Below, in pieces: positions 19,321 to 26,525 of a DNA stretch of 28,987 nucleotides (its first letter is position 1; each line of letters opens with the position of its first letter). Made by a program: the position numbers and the translations under genes. Under the pieces are notes generated by a model that ran no database searches, was not told the DNA's origin, and saw only the letters and a program-made list of their open reading frames with translations. The DNA is from Haemophilus paraphrohaemolyticus. Its GTDB lineage: Bacteria; Pseudomonadota; Gammaproteobacteria; Enterobacterales; Pasteurellaceae. Location: NCBI RefSeq assembly GCF_002015045.1, contig NZ_MUXX01000007.1:1-28987 (forward strand). Reading direction: 5' to 3'.

Positions 19321-19722
19321 TTATAGATTCGCTTTTTTGGTTGCTTTAGCATTGATATCGCAGTTTTTTATGATGATTTGGTCGCTATTTTTACCTTTCT
19401 GAACTAGATTAACTGGGAAAACAGAATCAAACGTGTCTAAAGTTAAACCGCTATCAACATTCCACACATACTTACCTGAAGTAAAGCTCGTAAAATCTGA
19501 TTGTGATTTATCACGAGTGAAATCTTTTGCGATAATTTTGTTACCAATACTAACCATTGCGCCAGTAGGTTCTTGGTTTTCGAATTGATATACCGCAGTG
19601 ACAGTTTTCTTATTGCAAGAATAAACAACCGTTTTATCTGTTACCGTTGGAGCTGCTTTTGCATAGGTAGGTAATGCGATAATAACGGTAGCAAGCGCTG
19701 GTAAAAATTTAACAAATTTCAT
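19321..19722 (-). CDS. Small exported protein of unknown function
   Basis: 133 residues. A clear signal peptide (residues 1-23, ending TYAKA) leads into a beta-rich domain of about 95 residues with two cysteines (VVYSCNKK and IIKNCDIN) that probably form a disulfide, and a basic tail (KATKKANL). The YSC start followed by alternating beta strands recalls small periplasmic inhibitors of the MliC type, but the resemblance is too weak to name. AGAGGA lies before the ATG. It sits between mnmG and the broken mnmG copy on the strand opposite both, so it was probably brought in with that rearrangement. Confidence 0.7.
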   Translation of the reverse strand: MKFVKFLPALATVIIALPTYAKAAPTVTDKTVVYSCNKKTVTAVYQFENQEPTGAMVSIGNKIIAKDFTRDKSQSDFTSFTSGKYVWNVDSGLTLDTFDSVFPVNLVQKGKNSDQIIIKNCDINAKATKKANL

Positions 19723-19745
19723 TATAAAATCCTCTTTATTAATTA

Positions 19746-19760
19746 CCCATAATTTATGGG
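19746..19760. repeat. Palindrome upstream of the small secreted-protein gene
   Basis: CCCATAA-T-TTATGGG, perfect 7-bp arms, 24 bp upstream of the ATG at 19722. It could be an operator overlapping the promoter. A second dyad, ATCCTAA-AAG-TTAGGAT, lies at 19831-19847; neither is followed by a T-run. The rest of 19723-19875 is AT-rich with no gene. Confidence 0.45.
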
Positions 19761-19875
19761 CACATAATTAGAACATGTTAATGAAATAAAGTTCCTATAT
19801 AAAAAATGAAATATAGCCAGCATAGATAACATCCTAAAAGTTAGGATCCCAAAATAAAAGGCATTTTGTGTAATA

Positions 19876-20226
19876 GGTGAAGATTTAATCCGTCGCCCTG
19901 AAGTGAGCTATGAAATTTTAACCCAAATCGCACCGTTTGCCCCAGCGTTTGAAGATAAAGAAGCAACTAAGCAGGTGGAAATTTCGATCAAATATCAGGG
20001 CTATATTGAACATCAATATCAAGAGATCGAGCGCCATAAACGCCACGAAAATACTGCGATCCCAGCGGAATTTGACTACGACAAAGTAGAAAGTTTATCG
20101 AATGAGGTGCGAGCGAAATTGATGCAACATCGGCCTGTGACGATTGGTCAAGCAAGCCTAATTTCAGGGATTACCCCTGCTGCGATTTCTATTCTGCTAT
20201 GCTTAAACGTGGTGAGTTGTAAATAG
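19876..20226 (+). pseudogene. Truncated second copy of the mnmG 3' end
   Basis: The segment repeats the last 123 codons of mnmG (18862-19230) with about 17 base differences, and 158 consecutive bases (19999-20156) are identical. A 22-bp deletion near 20200 (after CTGCTA) shifts the frame, so the end reads [10 protein letters not shown] and stops at 20226 instead of the ancestral TAA at 20220-20222. The copy has no mnmG start and lacks the FAD domain, so it cannot be functional. Homology begins exactly at the GGT that ends an uptake signal in mnmG. Confidence 0.95.
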
Positions 20227-20229
20227 AAA

Positions 20230-20264
20230 AATAAGGCTTGGATTTAACCAAGCCTTATTTCTTT
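20230..20264. terminator. Bidirectional terminator after the mnmG copy
   Basis: AATAAGGCTTGG (20230-20241) and CCAAGCCTTATT (20248-20259) make a perfect 12-bp stem with a 6-nt loop, followed by TCTTTT on the plus strand. It also serves the leftward gene ending at 20264. It is probably the ancestral-type mnmG terminator carried with the duplicated tail. Confidence 0.85.
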
Positions 20265-20875
20265 TATTCTGTTGCTTTTTCAATTATTTTGGATACTCCC
20301 CAGACAAGGGCTATGGAAAGTACAAGTGGTGCTGTTGCAGAAATCACGGTTCCAGCTCCCATACCTCCTCCAACAATTTTCCCTAATGTAGCTAATCCGC
20401 TTGCTATTTCAGCTCCTCCAGTACCTGTACCAACTAATTTAGCTAATCCTGTGCCCCAAGGTAATTTAGTTGCTATCGTCATAATAGCTGGGGCTGATTT
20501 TCCTGCAACGGATAATGCAACCCCAGTTCCATATGTTGCTATGGTTGTAGGGGAGCCGATTAGCCAAGATGTTGGCTTTACAGGAGGAATTATAATTGGA
20601 ATTCCTATAAATTTTTCATGAAACCATCGAGGAAGCCAGGAGTCTTCAATTTTTCTTTTCTCCCAATAAATACGATCACGGTAATCTTCTAACTGTTTTC
20701 TGTACTCTCTTTTATCATATTGATATTTCAAGAGCAATCCTAATAAAATTAGTGTAGACAAGATGCCCAAAGCTCCCCAAATAGTAAGTGTATCGGATAC
20801 AAATAGGTTTGGAATACCAAATGCAGAAAGATTGATTAAACTAAAGATTAGTAACTTTTTAAGTAAATTAGGCAT
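20264..20875 (-). CDS. Unrecognised membrane protein with glycine-zipper C-terminus
   Basis: 203 residues that I cannot assign. Hydrophobic segments lie at about 6-24 and 31-50. They are followed by a charged helix (about 51-80, rich in Lys, Arg, Glu, Tyr), a Pro-rich stretch (IPIIIPPVKP), then about 95 residues almost without charge and very rich in Gly, Ala, Thr and Ser, with repeated GxxxG-like spacing (KIVGGGMGAGTV) and a last hydrophobic helix before KIIEKATE. This suggests an oligomerising or pore-forming membrane part. A strong ribosome site (AAGGAG) precedes the ATG. It lies between the broken mnmG copy and rsmG, opposite to both, which points to acquisition. Confidence 0.7.
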   Translation of the reverse strand: MPNLLKKLLIFSLINLSAFGIPNLFVSDTLTIWGALGILSTLILLGLLLKYQYDKREYRKQLEDYRDRIYWEKRKIEDSWLPRWFHEKFIGIPIIIPPVKPTSWLIGSPTTIATYGTGVALSVAGKSAPAIMTIATKLPWGTGLAKLVGTGTGGAEIASGLATLGKIVGGGMGAGTVISATAPLVLSIALVWGVSKIIEKATE

Positions 20876-20970
20876 AAAAGCTCCTTAAAAATAGAAATAA
20901 GTATAGGTATCATAAGTTGTTTTTTTTTTGAGCAATGGTCTATCATTTATTATACAATTAAAAATTACAC

Positions 20971-20999
20971 TTACTGAATGCTGACTTTCACAGTAAAAT
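20971..20999 (+). promoter_or_regulatory. Possible rsmG promoter
   Basis: TTACTG (20971-20976), a 17-bp spacer and TAAAAT (20994-20999). rsmG is cut off from mnmG by two terminators and a leftward gene, so it needs its own promoter; this is the best match but is not strong. Confidence 0.35.
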
Positions 21000-21025
21000 A
21001 AGGATAAAACGTAGGAAATAGCAGA

Positions 21026-21640
21026 ATGAACCCAAAACTAGATCGCTTGCTTAGCCAAACAAATATTGAAATTAGCGAACAACAAAAACAGCAACTAATT
21101 GATTTTGTTAGACTTTTAGATAAATGGAATAAAGCGTATAACCTTACCTCTGTGCGTGACCCTGAAGAGATGTTAGTCAAGCATATTATGGACAGCCTTG
21201 TGGTTAGCCAGCATCTTGAAGGTAATCAATTTATTGATGTTGGTACAGGGCCTGGCTTGCCAGGGATTCCGCTGGCAATCATCAATCCTGATAAACAATT
21301 CACACTGCTGGATAGTCTTGGCAAACGCATTACTTTTATCAAAAATGCGGTGCGAGAGTTGAAATTGACTAACGTAACTCCTGTGCTAAGTCGTGTCGAA
21401 GAGTATCAAGAGAAGCAATTTGATGGCGTATTAAGCCGTGCATTTGCCAGCCTCAATGATATGGTTAATTGGTGCTATCACCTCCCAAATACAAGCGGTC
21501 GTTTTTATGCACTAAAAGGACAGTATCAGCCTGAAGAGGTTGCTGAAATTAACCAACCTGTAAAACAACTAGATGTAATTAAGCTTCAAGTACCAGAATT
21601 AGTTGGTGAACGCCATTTGGTTGTGTTGGCAAAAAAATAG
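21026..21640 (+). CDS. rsmG: 16S rRNA (guanine-527-N7) methyltransferase
   Basis: Methylates G527 of 16S rRNA; loss gives low-level streptomycin resistance in other bacteria. The 204 residues (207 in E. coli) have the N-terminal helices with [22 protein letters not shown] and the SAM-binding [16 protein letters not shown] near 68-83, then [12 protein letters not shown] lies upstream of the ATG. It normally follows mnmG directly; here the two are 1.8 kb apart. An exact uptake signal lies in the coding sequence at 21491-21499. Confidence 0.96.
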   Translation: MNPKLDRLLSQTNIEISEQQKQQLIDFVRLLDKWNKAYNLTSVRDPEEMLVKHIMDSLVVSQHLEGNQFIDVGTGPGLPGIPLAIINPDKQFTLLDSLGKRITFIKNAVRELKLTNVTPVLSRVEEYQEKQFDGVLSRAFASLNDMVNWCYHLPNTSGRFYALKGQYQPEEVAEINQPVKQLDVIKLQVPELVGERHLVVLAKK

Positions 21641-21647
21641 ATATTTG

Positions 21648-21690
21648 AAGTGGTATGATTTGGTAAAACTTAAGTAAGATCAGACCACTT
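21648..21690 (+). terminator. Hairpin after rsmG from degenerate inverted uptake signals
   Basis: AAGTGGT (21648-21654) pairs with ACCACTT (21684-21690), extended by TGAT/ATCA across one mismatch. The layout is that of the hairpin at 15467-15509 with C-to-T change in the core, so it looks like a decayed uptake-signal pair. ATTTCCCTT follows, a poor T-run. Confidence 0.5.
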
Positions 21691-21798
21691 ATTTCCCTTA
21701 ATCTAACTTTATTTAATGATAAAAATATCTAATTTTAAAAGTTAAAAAAACTAAGCAATAATTCCCTTTAATTTCTGTCACTAGGAGGATTTTTATCA

Positions 21799-22503
21799 AT
21801 GAAATTGACATCTACGCTTATCGCAACTTTACTTTTCTCTGGTGTGGCTTCGGCTCACAATGTCTGGTTAGAACCCGAATCAAATACGGGGGAAATTCAA
21901 CGTTATGTTGTCAAATTTGGGCACGAACAAACCGAGTTTTATCCTCAAGCAAAATTAAAACGAGTGAGATATATTGATGAACAAGGGCAAGTTCAGGACA
22001 CTACGTTTGAATTTAATGCGAAACAAGGTGATAAAGGGGAGGCCGTTGTTGGTGATAAAGGAGCTAAAATTTATTACACCTTATTTAACAATGGAATTTG
22101 GTCTAAATTGCCTAGTGGCAAATATGTTGAGAAAACGAAGCGAGAAGTACCTAATGCGGAGTTTTCGATTAACCCGATTAAATTAAGTAAATCGATTGTG
22201 AAATGGGATGATGATGCGATGAAATATCATCATATGGACTACGAGCTCGTTCCACTTTCTAAACCTGAGGCTGGTAAAGCTCTCGATATTTTGGTTTTAA
22301 AACAAGGTAAACCTGTTCAAGGCATTAAAGTAGGATTAGGGGAAGAGCAGCCATTTAATCTTTCAAATGCACAAGGAATAGCTCAATTTATTCCAACCCA
22401 AGGCTTTAATAAAGTATGGGCGGAATTCGAGGAAAAAGTAGCAGGCAATCCTGATTATTCTGACCGTTCTTATGAATATATGCTGACCTTTGATGTACCA
22501 TAA
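21799..22503 (+). CDS. cbiK: Nickel ECF transporter accessory protein CbiK/NikK (DUF4198)
   Basis: 234 residues with a signal peptide (1-19, ending VASA) that leaves a mature N-terminus beginning HNVWLEPE. An N-terminal histidine after cleavage is typical of periplasmic metal-capturing DUF4198 proteins. A second His-rich stretch (KYHHMDYELVP) lies near residue 148. It is the first gene of the cbiKLMQO cluster, known in A. pleuropneumoniae to be needed for urease activity. AGGAGG precedes the ATG. It probably delivers Ni(II) to the membrane complex. Confidence 0.85.
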   Translation: MKLTSTLIATLLFSGVASAHNVWLEPESNTGEIQRYVVKFGHEQTEFYPQAKLKRVRYIDEQGQVQDTTFEFNAKQGDKGEAVVGDKGAKIYYTLFNNGIWSKLPSGKYVEKTKREVPNAEFSINPIKLSKSIVKWDDDAMKYHHMDYELVPLSKPEAGKALDILVLKQGKPVQGIKVGLGEEQPFNLSNAQGIAQFIPTQGFNKVWAEFEEKVAGNPDYSDRSYEYMLTFDVP

Positions 22504-22516
22504 TTCTATAAAATCG

Positions 22517-22981
22517 ATGATAAACAAGCTCTTACAAGCGGTCATTTTTCTCTTTTTTTCTGCTAACACTTTTGCCCATGCGTTGCACATTACTGCCCAA
22601 TATGATGGCGTGGCGATTTCAGGTAAGGCCTATTATTCCGATCAGACACCTGCAGTGGATACTTATGTGGAGGCGGTGAAACCGGGGGGAACTGACCCCG
22701 TGGTTTATGGTAAAACCGACCGTGAAGGACGGTTCAATTTGCCGTTTAATCAAGAGGGCACATTCAATGTGATTATTGAGGGAATGGAAGGGCATCGGGC
22801 GGAAACGCAAGTAACGAAAATGCAGGCTCAAGCGGTTTCTAGCCAAGAAATTCAACTGTTGCGAGAAGAGATCTCTCAGCTTCGAGATAAGATCTACTGG
22901 CGAGATATTTTCGGTGGCATTGGTTATATTCTCGGTATTTTCGGGACGGTTGCTCTGCTGAAAACAAGGAAGGGGCAATAA
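22517..22981 (+). CDS. cbiL: Nickel ECF transporter subunit CbiL/NikL
   Basis: 154 residues from the ATG at 22517. A signal peptide ends at NTFA, leaving the mature start HALHITAQYDG with two histidines, as in NikL. A beta-sandwich domain (about 25-100) is followed by a helical linker (EIQLLREEISQLRDKIYW) and one C-terminal membrane helix (IFGGIGYILGIFGTVALL). In-frame TTG and ATG codons at 22490-22495 overlap cbiK and spoil the signal peptide, so they were rejected. The stop codon overlaps the cbiM start (TAATG). An uptake signal lies inside the signal-peptide coding region at 22534-22542. Confidence 0.85.
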   Translation: MINKLLQAVIFLFFSANTFAHALHITAQYDGVAISGKAYYSDQTPAVDTYVEAVKPGGTDPVVYGKTDREGRFNLPFNQEGTFNVIIEGMEGHRAETQVTKMQAQAVSSQEIQLLREEISQLRDKIYWRDIFGGIGYILGIFGTVALLKTRKGQ

Positions 22982-23586
22982 TGCATTTATCTGAAGGCGT
23001 GTTGCACAGTCAAACCTTGATTGTTGGGGCTGCCGTAGCGGTGATGGGCATTGCACTTGGTTTAAAACGGCTGCAATCCGACCGTTTGTCCCTCACGGCA
23101 CTCTTTGCTGCAGCTTTTTTTGTGGCAAGTACCATTCACATTCCCGTAGGTATTGGTAGCGTGCATTTGATTTTAAATGGCGTGGCAGGCATTTTCCTCG
23201 GTTGGGCGGTGTTTCCAGCCTTTTTGATTGCTTTGGTGTTGCAAGCTTTGCTCTTCTCCTTCGGCGGTTTCTCTGTGTTAGGCGTGAACCTCTGCATTAT
23301 GGCGTTGCCTGCGTTGGTAGTGCATTATTTGAGCCGACCGCTACTGAGAGAACTTATCCGCAAGCGGTTAATTTCCACAGGTATTTTGGCTGGTGTGCTG
23401 GGTGTTGGTGGTTCAGCTCTGATTGCCTCTCTGGTGCTGGCGATCGACGGCGGCAAGCAGTATGTGGATCTCATTGGGCTACTTATCGTCTCGCACTTGC
23501 CCGTGTTTGTAGTCGATAGTTTGATTAGCGTGGGTGTGCTATTGACGCTTGCTAAAATGATGCCCGAGGCATTGCATCGTGAGTAA
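22981..23586 (+). CDS. cbiM: Nickel ECF transporter substrate-binding membrane subunit CbiM/NikM
   Basis: 201 residues with about six membrane segments. The N-terminus MHLSEGVL is the family metal site: the amino group of Met1 and the His2 side chain bind the metal in known CbiM/NikM structures. A further His in STIHIPVGIGSVHL (near residue 53) also fits the NikM site. Ni rather than Co is inferred from the CbiK/CbiL partners and the urease genes next door. It is coupled to cbiL by TAATG and overlaps cbiQ by 8 bp. Confidence 0.92.
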   Translation: MHLSEGVLHSQTLIVGAAVAVMGIALGLKRLQSDRLSLTALFAAAFFVASTIHIPVGIGSVHLILNGVAGIFLGWAVFPAFLIALVLQALLFSFGGFSVLGVNLCIMALPALVVHYLSRPLLRELIRKRLISTGILAGVLGVGGSALIASLVLAIDGGKQYVDLIGLLIVSHLPVFVVDSLISVGVLLTLAKMMPEALHRE

Positions 23587-24187
23587 TGTGAAAAAATGGC
23601 TCGAGCCACACTATCGCATAGTTTATGCTTGTCTGTTTGGCGTGATTGTTAGTAGCCTGACATCGGTAAAACTACTGGCAATTTTAACCGCTTGTGTGTT
23701 GTTTGCGGTCAGCTTTTTGCATAGCCATCAGCCGACACATTTGCTGAAACGCTGGCTGAAGTTCAACTTTTTTTCTGTGCTGCTGTGGGCAACCTTAAGC
23801 TGGAAAATAGGCGAAAATGGGCTGAGCTGGAATGAAAATGGGATAAATCTCGCGATTTTGATTACACTTCGAATGAATCTGATTGTGTTGTCGGTTTGGC
23901 TGTTTTTGCACCACGTTACTGACACCATTTTAGTGCAAGCCATCGCCAAATTACCGCTGCCGACAAAGCTCATTCATCTGTTTATTTTAAGTGTGCGTTA
24001 TATTTCTCTGCTGGCGGAACTCAATCAAAAAATGGATATGGCAATGAAAGCCCGCGGGTTTCATCCAAAATTTAATCTGTTTACGATGAAAGTCTATGCC
24101 CAACGGGTCGCTCTATTGCTGATTCACTCAATGCTCAAAGCTGAAAAAGCGGAAATAGCGATGAAGGCAAGGGGATTTAAACTTTAA
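23579..24187 (+). CDS. cbiQ: Nickel ECF transporter T-component CbiQ/NikQ
   Basis: Membrane scaffold linking the substrate-binding subunit to the ATPase. The 202 residues have hydrophobic helices at about 13-30, 34-48, 57-73 and 90-110, and the two Ala-Arg-Gly coupling motifs of T-components (MKARGFHPKF near 158 and MKARGFKL at the very C-terminus). The start is a GTG at 23579, inside the end of cbiM; a second GTG at 23588 is an alternative. An uptake signal lies at 23687-23695. Confidence 0.9.
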   Translation: MSNVKKWLEPHYRIVYACLFGVIVSSLTSVKLLAILTACVLFAVSFLHSHQPTHLLKRWLKFNFFSVLLWATLSWKIGENGLSWNENGINLAILITLRMNLIVLSVWLFLHHVTDTILVQAIAKLPLPTKLIHLFILSVRYISLLAELNQKMDMAMKARGFHPKFNLFTMKVYAQRVALLLIHSMLKAEKAEIAMKARGFKL

Positions 24188-24194
24188 TAAAAAA

Positions 24195-24821
24195 ATGGTA
24201 CTCAACGTCAATCACTTAACCCTTCACCGCAACCAACAAGCGGTGATTTCTGACTTAACTTTTGCAATTATCGACCAGCAAAAATTCGTTTTGCAAGGTG
24301 AAATTGGCACGGGCAAATCAACGCTATTGCTCGCTTTACTTGGTTTTGTGCCGCTGCATTCGGGCGAGATCAACTGGTTTGGTAAAAGCTGCCGCCAAGA
24401 AGCGGATTTTATGCTGTTGCGAGGAAATACGGTGGGGATTTGTTTCCAGCAAGCGGACGATCAGTTATTCGGACCAACCGTGTTAGATGACGTGGCATTC
24501 GGCTGTCTCAATCAAGGCAAAAGTAAGACGGAATCCTATCAGATCGCACTTGAACAGTTGGAAAAATTGGGCATTACGCACTTAAAAGATCGCCCTGTAA
24601 ACTTGCTTTCAGGCGGCGAGAAAAACTTTACTGCACTCGCAGGCGTATTGGCAATGCAGCCGAAGATGTTGCTGCTTGATGAACCCACCAACGGACTTGA
24701 TGCAAAAAATAAAGCAAAATTGACCGCTTTATTGCAAGGCTTGGAATTACCAATGCTGATTGCTAGCCATGATTTGGCGTTTAGTGAGGCGTTAGCGGAC
24801 GAGGTGATTTGTTTGGGATAG
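24195..24821 (+). CDS. cbiO: Nickel ECF transporter ATPase CbiO/NikO
   Basis: ATP-binding subunit of the energy-coupling factor. The 208 residues contain Walker A GEIGTGKST at 35-43, the Q-loop in GICFQQADDQLFGPTV, the signature LSGGEKNFTALAGVLA, Walker B MLLLDEPTNGLD and switch His in ASHDLAF. It is short for a CbiO because the C-terminal extension is absent. Its ribosome site is poor, suggesting coupling to cbiQ, which ends 7 bp before. An uptake signal lies at 24236-24244. Confidence 0.92.
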   Translation: MVLNVNHLTLHRNQQAVISDLTFAIIDQQKFVLQGEIGTGKSTLLLALLGFVPLHSGEINWFGKSCRQEADFMLLRGNTVGICFQQADDQLFGPTVLDDVAFGCLNQGKSKTESYQIALEQLEKLGITHLKDRPVNLLSGGEKNFTALAGVLAMQPKMLLLDEPTNGLDAKNKAKLTALLQGLELPMLIASHDLAFSEALADEVICLG

Positions 24822-24897
24822 CATTTCCTCCCTCCGTAAACGAAAGGAAAGAAAAAAGTATGTGAAGAATGCTTAAAACAACAAAAACGAGAACGTT

Positions 24898-25773
24898 ATG
24901 CAAACACCCATCAAAGAAACATTCACAGGTATTGGGCAGATCTTTCTGCAGGAAAACGGATTAACGGGGCTAGTGATTACGGTCGCAATGTTTTTTAGCC
25001 ATTGGACGCTCGGCGTGGCGTGTTTCCTCGGCTCGTTGATTGGCACGCTGACCGCACGTGCATTAAAATACCCGATCAGACAAATTCAACAAGGGTTATT
25101 TGGCTTTAATAGCTCACTCGCCTTTATGTGCGTGATGTTCACCTTCGGAGAAGAGAGTGCAGAGAGCCCGCTGTTATGGTTGTGGGGTATTCTGGCTTCC
25201 GTTATCGCCACGTTGATAATGCGTGCCTTTTTACAACGCCGAAAAGTGGCATTCACCTTCCCATTCGTGCTAACTTGCTGGTTACTTTGTTTTCTCACTG
25301 CCAAATTTCAACTCTTTGGTTTGGAACAAACTACGCCTGCGTTATCCGATTACACTGATACTTTTAATGCCATTCAAAGTCCACTGTACGCATGGGCAGA
25401 AGTCAATTTCGGCTCAAGCGTAATTACGGGGGGGTTGCTGTTCGTGGCAATCGCGATTAGTTCCCCCATGGCGGCTATGTACGGTATGGCAGCCGCAGTA
25501 TTAGGAACAGCATTTGCCCATCATTTATTGGCGGTCGGAAACAATAATCTTGCTAATGGCTTATACGGCTTCTCACCAATTTTGGTTGCTTGTGCCTTTG
25601 CGGGCGAACGGTTATGCCACTTTTTTTATATTTTAGTCGGCACTTTGCTTGCGGTATTAATCCAATTCGGCTTTTCTACCCTTGGCATCGTGCCTTACAC
25701 CATCGGTTTTATCCTCGCTAGTTGGCTGATTTTATGGCTGAAATCGAAGGTTGAAAAGGTTGATGTCAATTAA
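24898..25773 (+). CDS. utp: Urea transporter (UT family)
   Basis: Channel-like urea transporter that feeds cytoplasmic urease. The 291 residues form two homologous five-helix halves. The internal repeat is seen in GLFGFNSSLAFMCVMF (near residue 63) and GLYGFSPILVACAF (near 222), the positions of the urea-selectivity filter. A purified homologue from A. pleuropneumoniae (ApUT) is a known urea channel. GAGAA precedes the ATG. It lies 76 bp after cbiO and 110 bp before ureA, so it may be transcribed with cbi genes or alone. Confidence 0.93.
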   Translation: MQTPIKETFTGIGQIFLQENGLTGLVITVAMFFSHWTLGVACFLGSLIGTLTARALKYPIRQIQQGLFGFNSSLAFMCVMFTFGEESAESPLLWLWGILASVIATLIMRAFLQRRKVAFTFPFVLTCWLLCFLTAKFQLFGLEQTTPALSDYTDTFNAIQSPLYAWAEVNFGSSVITGGLLFVAIAISSPMAAMYGMAAAVLGTAFAHHLLAVGNNNLANGLYGFSPILVACAFAGERLCHFFYILVGTLLAVLIQFGFSTLGIVPYTIGFILASWLILWLKSKVEKVDVN

Positions 25774-25815
25774 AGAAAAATGGTTGAAATGGCTTAATCC
25801 TTAGCTGGTCACAAC

Positions 25816-25844
25816 TTAACGATATACCGTACAAGCGGTATAAT
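25816..25844 (+). promoter_or_regulatory. ureA promoter with overlapping dyad and uptake signal
   Basis: TTAACG (25816-25821), a 17-bp spacer and a perfect TATAAT (25839-25844) lie 40 bp before the ureA ATG. The exact uptake signal at 25831-25839 supplies the first T of the -10 box. A perfect dyad, TATACCG (25823-25829) and CGGTATA (25836-25842), covers the spacer and -10 box and could be an operator or an mRNA-independent DNA structure. Confidence 0.65.
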
Positions 25845-25883
25845 TTCACCACATTTTGCAAATCATAATAGAAGGACAACGAT

Positions 25884-26186
25884 ATGCACTTAACCTCTAG
25901 AGAACAAGAGAAACTCATGCTCTTTTTAGCCGGTGAGTTGGCGGCAAAACGCAAAGCCCGCGGGCTAAAATTAAATTATCCAGAAACCATTGCTTATATT
26001 GCGAGCCATTTACAAGAGGCCGCAAGAGACGGGATGAGCGTGGCTGAAGTGATGCAGTATGGCTCAACACTTTTAACTGTTGATGATGTAATGGAAGGCG
26101 TTGCTGAAATGGTGCACGAAGTACAAATTGAAGCAACTTTCCCAGATGGTACGAAGCTTGTTACCGTACATAATCCGATTAGATAA
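25884..26186 (+). CDS. ureA: Urease subunit gamma
   Basis: Smallest structural subunit of the nickel urease that hydrolyses urea to ammonia and carbamate. The 100 residues match the family: [20 protein letters not shown] at the N-terminus, [12 protein letters not shown], the [19 protein letters not shown] region, and [14 protein letters not shown] at the end. AGAAGGA lies 8 bp before the ATG. It is the first urease gene, immediately behind the promoter at 25816-25844. Confidence 0.97.
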   Translation: MHLTSREQEKLMLFLAGELAAKRKARGLKLNYPETIAYIASHLQEAARDGMSVAEVMQYGSTLLTVDDVMEGVAEMVHEVQIEATFPDGTKLVTVHNPIR

Positions 26187-26208
26187 AAAGTAGAAGGATT
26201 TAAATACT

Positions 26209-26514
26209 ATGATCCCAGGCGAATACCAATTAGCTGAAGGCGATATTATTGCCAATGTCGGCAGAAAAACCGTAAAAATCGAAGTAACCAATTCAGGCGA
26301 CCGTCCAATCCAAGTCGGTTCCCATTACCATTTCTTTGAAACCAATAATGCCCTTAAATTTGACCGCACTTTAGCGCGCGGAATGCGCTTAAATGTTCCA
26401 TCTGGCAACGCAGTACGTTTTGAACCAGGTGAAGTGAAATCAGTGGAATTAGTTGCTTTTGGTGGTAACCAAATCATTTACGGTTTCCATAATCAAATTG
26501 ATGGCAAATTATAA
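26209..26514 (+). CDS. ureB: Urease subunit beta
   Basis: Structural subunit packed against UreC in the (UreABC)3 trimer. The 101 residues start [13 protein letters not shown] and include [20 protein letters not shown] and [20 protein letters not shown], both diagnostic. AAGGA lies 10 bp before the ATG; the gap to ureA is 22 bp and to ureC 11 bp. It is complete and typical. Confidence 0.97.
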   Translation: MIPGEYQLAEGDIIANVGRKTVKIEVTNSGDRPIQVGSHYHFFETNNALKFDRTLARGMRLNVPSGNAVRFEPGEVKSVELVAFGGNQIIYGFHNQIDGKL

Positions 26515-26525
26515 GGTAGGGCAAG

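Noticed and set aside
19903..20226. A real 107-residue gene
   Set aside because: It is the frameshifted copy of the mnmG tail without promoter or ribosome site.
20238..20621. 127-codon plus-strand reading frame
   Set aside because: Its start lies in the terminator and it is antisense to the unknown membrane gene, which has a strong ribosome site; the Pro/Ala-rich product is a by-product of antisense Gly codons.
25816..25844. NikR operator
   Set aside because: The dyad TATACCG-N6-CGGTATA differs in sequence and spacing from the known NikR site.
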